A stretch of DNA of 64,000 bases from Petrolisthes cinctipes (lineage: Eukaryota; Arthropoda; Malacostraca; Decapoda; Porcellanidae): contig JAWQEG010000623.1 in NCBI GenBank assembly GCA_033782935.1, positions 1,010,001-1,074,000 of the forward strand, given 5' to 3'. Below the pieces are notes generated by a model. It searched no databases, was not told the origin of the DNA, and was given only the letters and a program-made list of their open reading frames with translations. Numbering within the stretch: position 1 is the stretch's first letter; each line of letters starts with the position of its first letter. Positions 62,672 through 64,000 of this stretch are shown here, in pieces. A program made the translations under genes and the position numbers.

Positions 62672-63315
62672 TGTACGGCTCCTAGAGGCAAGGCAGGTAG
62701 AAGATAAGATTAGCGAGGGTCAGTAACCAGACTACCTGCCCAGAACCGGCATTAGATAAATAAACAAGAAGATAAACATTAAGATAACCAGGTATCACAG
62801 ACTATTTGTCAGTATAGGTACCTGGAGATAGGAGCAAGGGTCCTTTCAGCTACATGAGGCATGACTCAAAACCTCGTGACCATAGTCCCACGTGATTCAT
62901 CCTACCACATGACCACAGGTAACCCACAGTAAATCATAACCATCCAAGTTGGTAATATTGTATCCAGACACAGCTGTCAACTCCAGTAGAGAATGTATTT
63001 AAGCAGTGAAGTTTAACTAATAGGTAGGATACTTAACACTGACTCCCAGGGCTATACACTTGTCTCCACAAAGAGAGACCATACAAATAAGACAAGGCAC
63101 ATCATTATAATTCCCTGTATAGATATAAGTATATATTAATAAATTAAGCCTTAAGAAACTTGTGAAGTCAATTGCCTAAGAAAACCTAAGAAAGCACCCC
63201 GTCTTACACGTTACCTAATACAACAAAAACAACTACTACAACAACGACTCCAAGAAATTACACACAAGTAAGTTACCAGTTTCTGCCCAGAGTTCAAGCC
63301 TTCAGAACTGGTACA
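62672..63315 (+). repeat. 3' LTR (644 bp)
   Basis: Same length and ends as the 5' LTR, offset 8,035 bp, with the single difference CGTCTTACACG against CGTCTTCCACG. Its TATTTAA lies at 62996-63002 and its AATAAA at 63138-63143. The satellite resumes immediately after it. Confidence 0.95.
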
Positions 63316-63319
63316 TGGG
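63316..63319. other. Target-site duplication, right copy (TGGG)
   Basis: Right partner of the 4-bp duplication. From 63320 the satellite continues exactly where the left flank stopped: 54583-54636 plus 63320-63413 totals 148 bp, one short-form monomer. Confidence 0.9.
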
Positions 63320-64000
63320 CCTTAATGTAAGATATCGACTTTTTGGCACCTAAAATATCGATTTTTAGCATGTTTTGAGCCTATATTTTGAAAATATTCT
63401 AGCACTGAGTAGGCATGTACAGATTGCTTCTGGGACCCCAAAATATTGAATTTTCGGGTGTTTAGGGCCAGAATTTGAGATATAAACGGGTACAGAAGAT
63501 ACATGCACATATTGACTTTGGGCATCTAAAATATCGATTTTCAGCATGTTTTGGGCATGTATTTTGAAAATACTCTAACACGGAGTAGGCATGTACAGAT
63601 CGCTTCTGGGACCTAAAAATATCGAATTTTTGGGTGTTTTAAGCCTGAATTTGAGATATAAATGGGTACAGAAGATGCATACACATATTGACTTTGGCAA
63701 CCTAAAATATCGATTATGAACATGTTTTGGGTCTGTATCTTCAAAACATTCTAAGAAGGAGTAGGCATGTACAGATCGCTTCTGGGACACATAAAATATT
63801 GAATTTTCGGGTATTCTGAGCCTGAATTTGGGATATAAACGGGTACAAAAGATGTACGGACATATCGACTTTGGACATCTAAAATATCGATTTTTAGCAT
63901 GTTTTAAGCCAATATTTTGAAAACATTCTAGCACTGAATAGACATGTACAGATCGCTTCGGAGACCTAAAAATATTGAATTTTCGGGTGTTTTGAGCCTG
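63316..64000. repeat. 176-bp satellite array resumes after the insertion
   Basis: About four monomers in the same orientation as the main block. The first 280 bp match the 51280-51550 stretch (short-monomer zone). After about 63600 the monomers resemble the types of the left array (ACATTCTAAGAAGGAG, GATATAAACGGGTACAAAAG). The array runs past the window end. Confidence 0.95.

Larger units (their letters stand above)
54637..63315 (+). mobile_element. Ty3/gypsy-type LTR retrotransposon, defective
   Basis: An 8,679-bp element inserted in the satellite. It consists of two 644-bp LTRs, a 4-bp target duplication (TGGG), a primer-binding site 2 bp after the 5' LTR, one gag-like open frame, then decayed protease, reverse transcriptase, RNase H and integrase in that order. 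Protease-RT-RNase H-integrase is the gypsy/Metaviridae order; in copia elements integrase precedes RT. Pol is interrupted by several stops and frame changes, and catalytic residues are altered, so this copy cannot encode an active polymerase. The LTRs differ at one base, which implies a recent insertion or later homogenisation. No envelope-like frame was recognised in the 2.4 kb after integrase. Confidence 0.93.

Noticed and set aside
54637..63315. BEL/Pao or copia classification of the element
   Set aside because: Integrase remnants follow RT and RNase H, which excludes the copia order. The FGLCNAPSTFQ and RPVIDYR motifs fit gypsy RTs better than BEL. The 4-bp duplication alone would not decide.

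Overview
The window is non-coding eukaryotic DNA, most likely pericentromeric or centromeric heterochromatin of an invertebrate animal. About 55.3 kb is one AT-rich satellite family (1-54636 and 63316-64000). A single 8,679-bp LTR retrotransposon of Ty3/gypsy type (54637-63315) interrupts it. No host gene, tRNA, rRNA or CRISPR array was found. The host assignment rests only on the satellite architecture and the gypsy-type element; nothing in the sequence names a species.

Satellite. The basic monomer is 176 bp, roughly 310 copies, all in one orientation. The monomer is itself an old dimer: its two 88-bp halves align without gaps at 60 of 88 positions in a hand-built consensus. Two shortened monomer classes recur: a 97-bp form (one half plus 9 bp; nine clear copies and one further-shortened copy) and a 147/148-bp form (29-bp internal loss), which marks 47.4-54.6 kb. 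Monomer variants are arranged in higher-order repeats (HORs). There is an 8-monomer unit of 1,408 bp at the left end. Two near-identical tandem copies of a 5,379-bp block fill 3.2-14.2 kb. A 4-monomer unit (704 bp) follows at 14.65-16.07 kb. Further tandem duplications have periods of 2,913 bp (16.4-21.7 kb), 2,461/2,460 bp (26.6-31.9 kb), 1,938 bp (33.4-36.5 kb), 350 bp (37.7-38.4 kb), 2,973 bp (44.6-50.6 kb) and 472 bp (50.4-51.4 kb). Mosaic stretches lie between them. This layered pattern is what repeated unequal exchange or amplification produces. The many minus-strand open frames in the satellite are artefacts of a stop-poor repeat and are not annotated as genes.

Retrotransposon. Two 644-bp LTRs (TGTAC...GTACA) differ at one position that I could see and are flanked by a 4-bp target duplication TGGG. 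Removing the element and one TGGG restores an exact 148-bp satellite monomer. Inside, in order, lie a primer-binding site resembling a tRNA-Leu 3' end, a long leader, a 262-codon gag frame, then remnants of protease, reverse transcriptase, RNase H and integrase broken by stops and frame changes, and about 2.4 kb with no recognisable coding. Reverse transcriptase has lost catalytic aspartates. Near-identical LTRs around a decayed pol suggest that this copy was mobilised in trans as an already defective element, or that its LTRs were homogenised later.

I found no undescribed gene system. The most noteworthy points are the 88-bp ancestry of the monomer, the shortened monomer classes, a 5-bp loop inversion between two duplicated blocks, and the LTR/pol age conflict.
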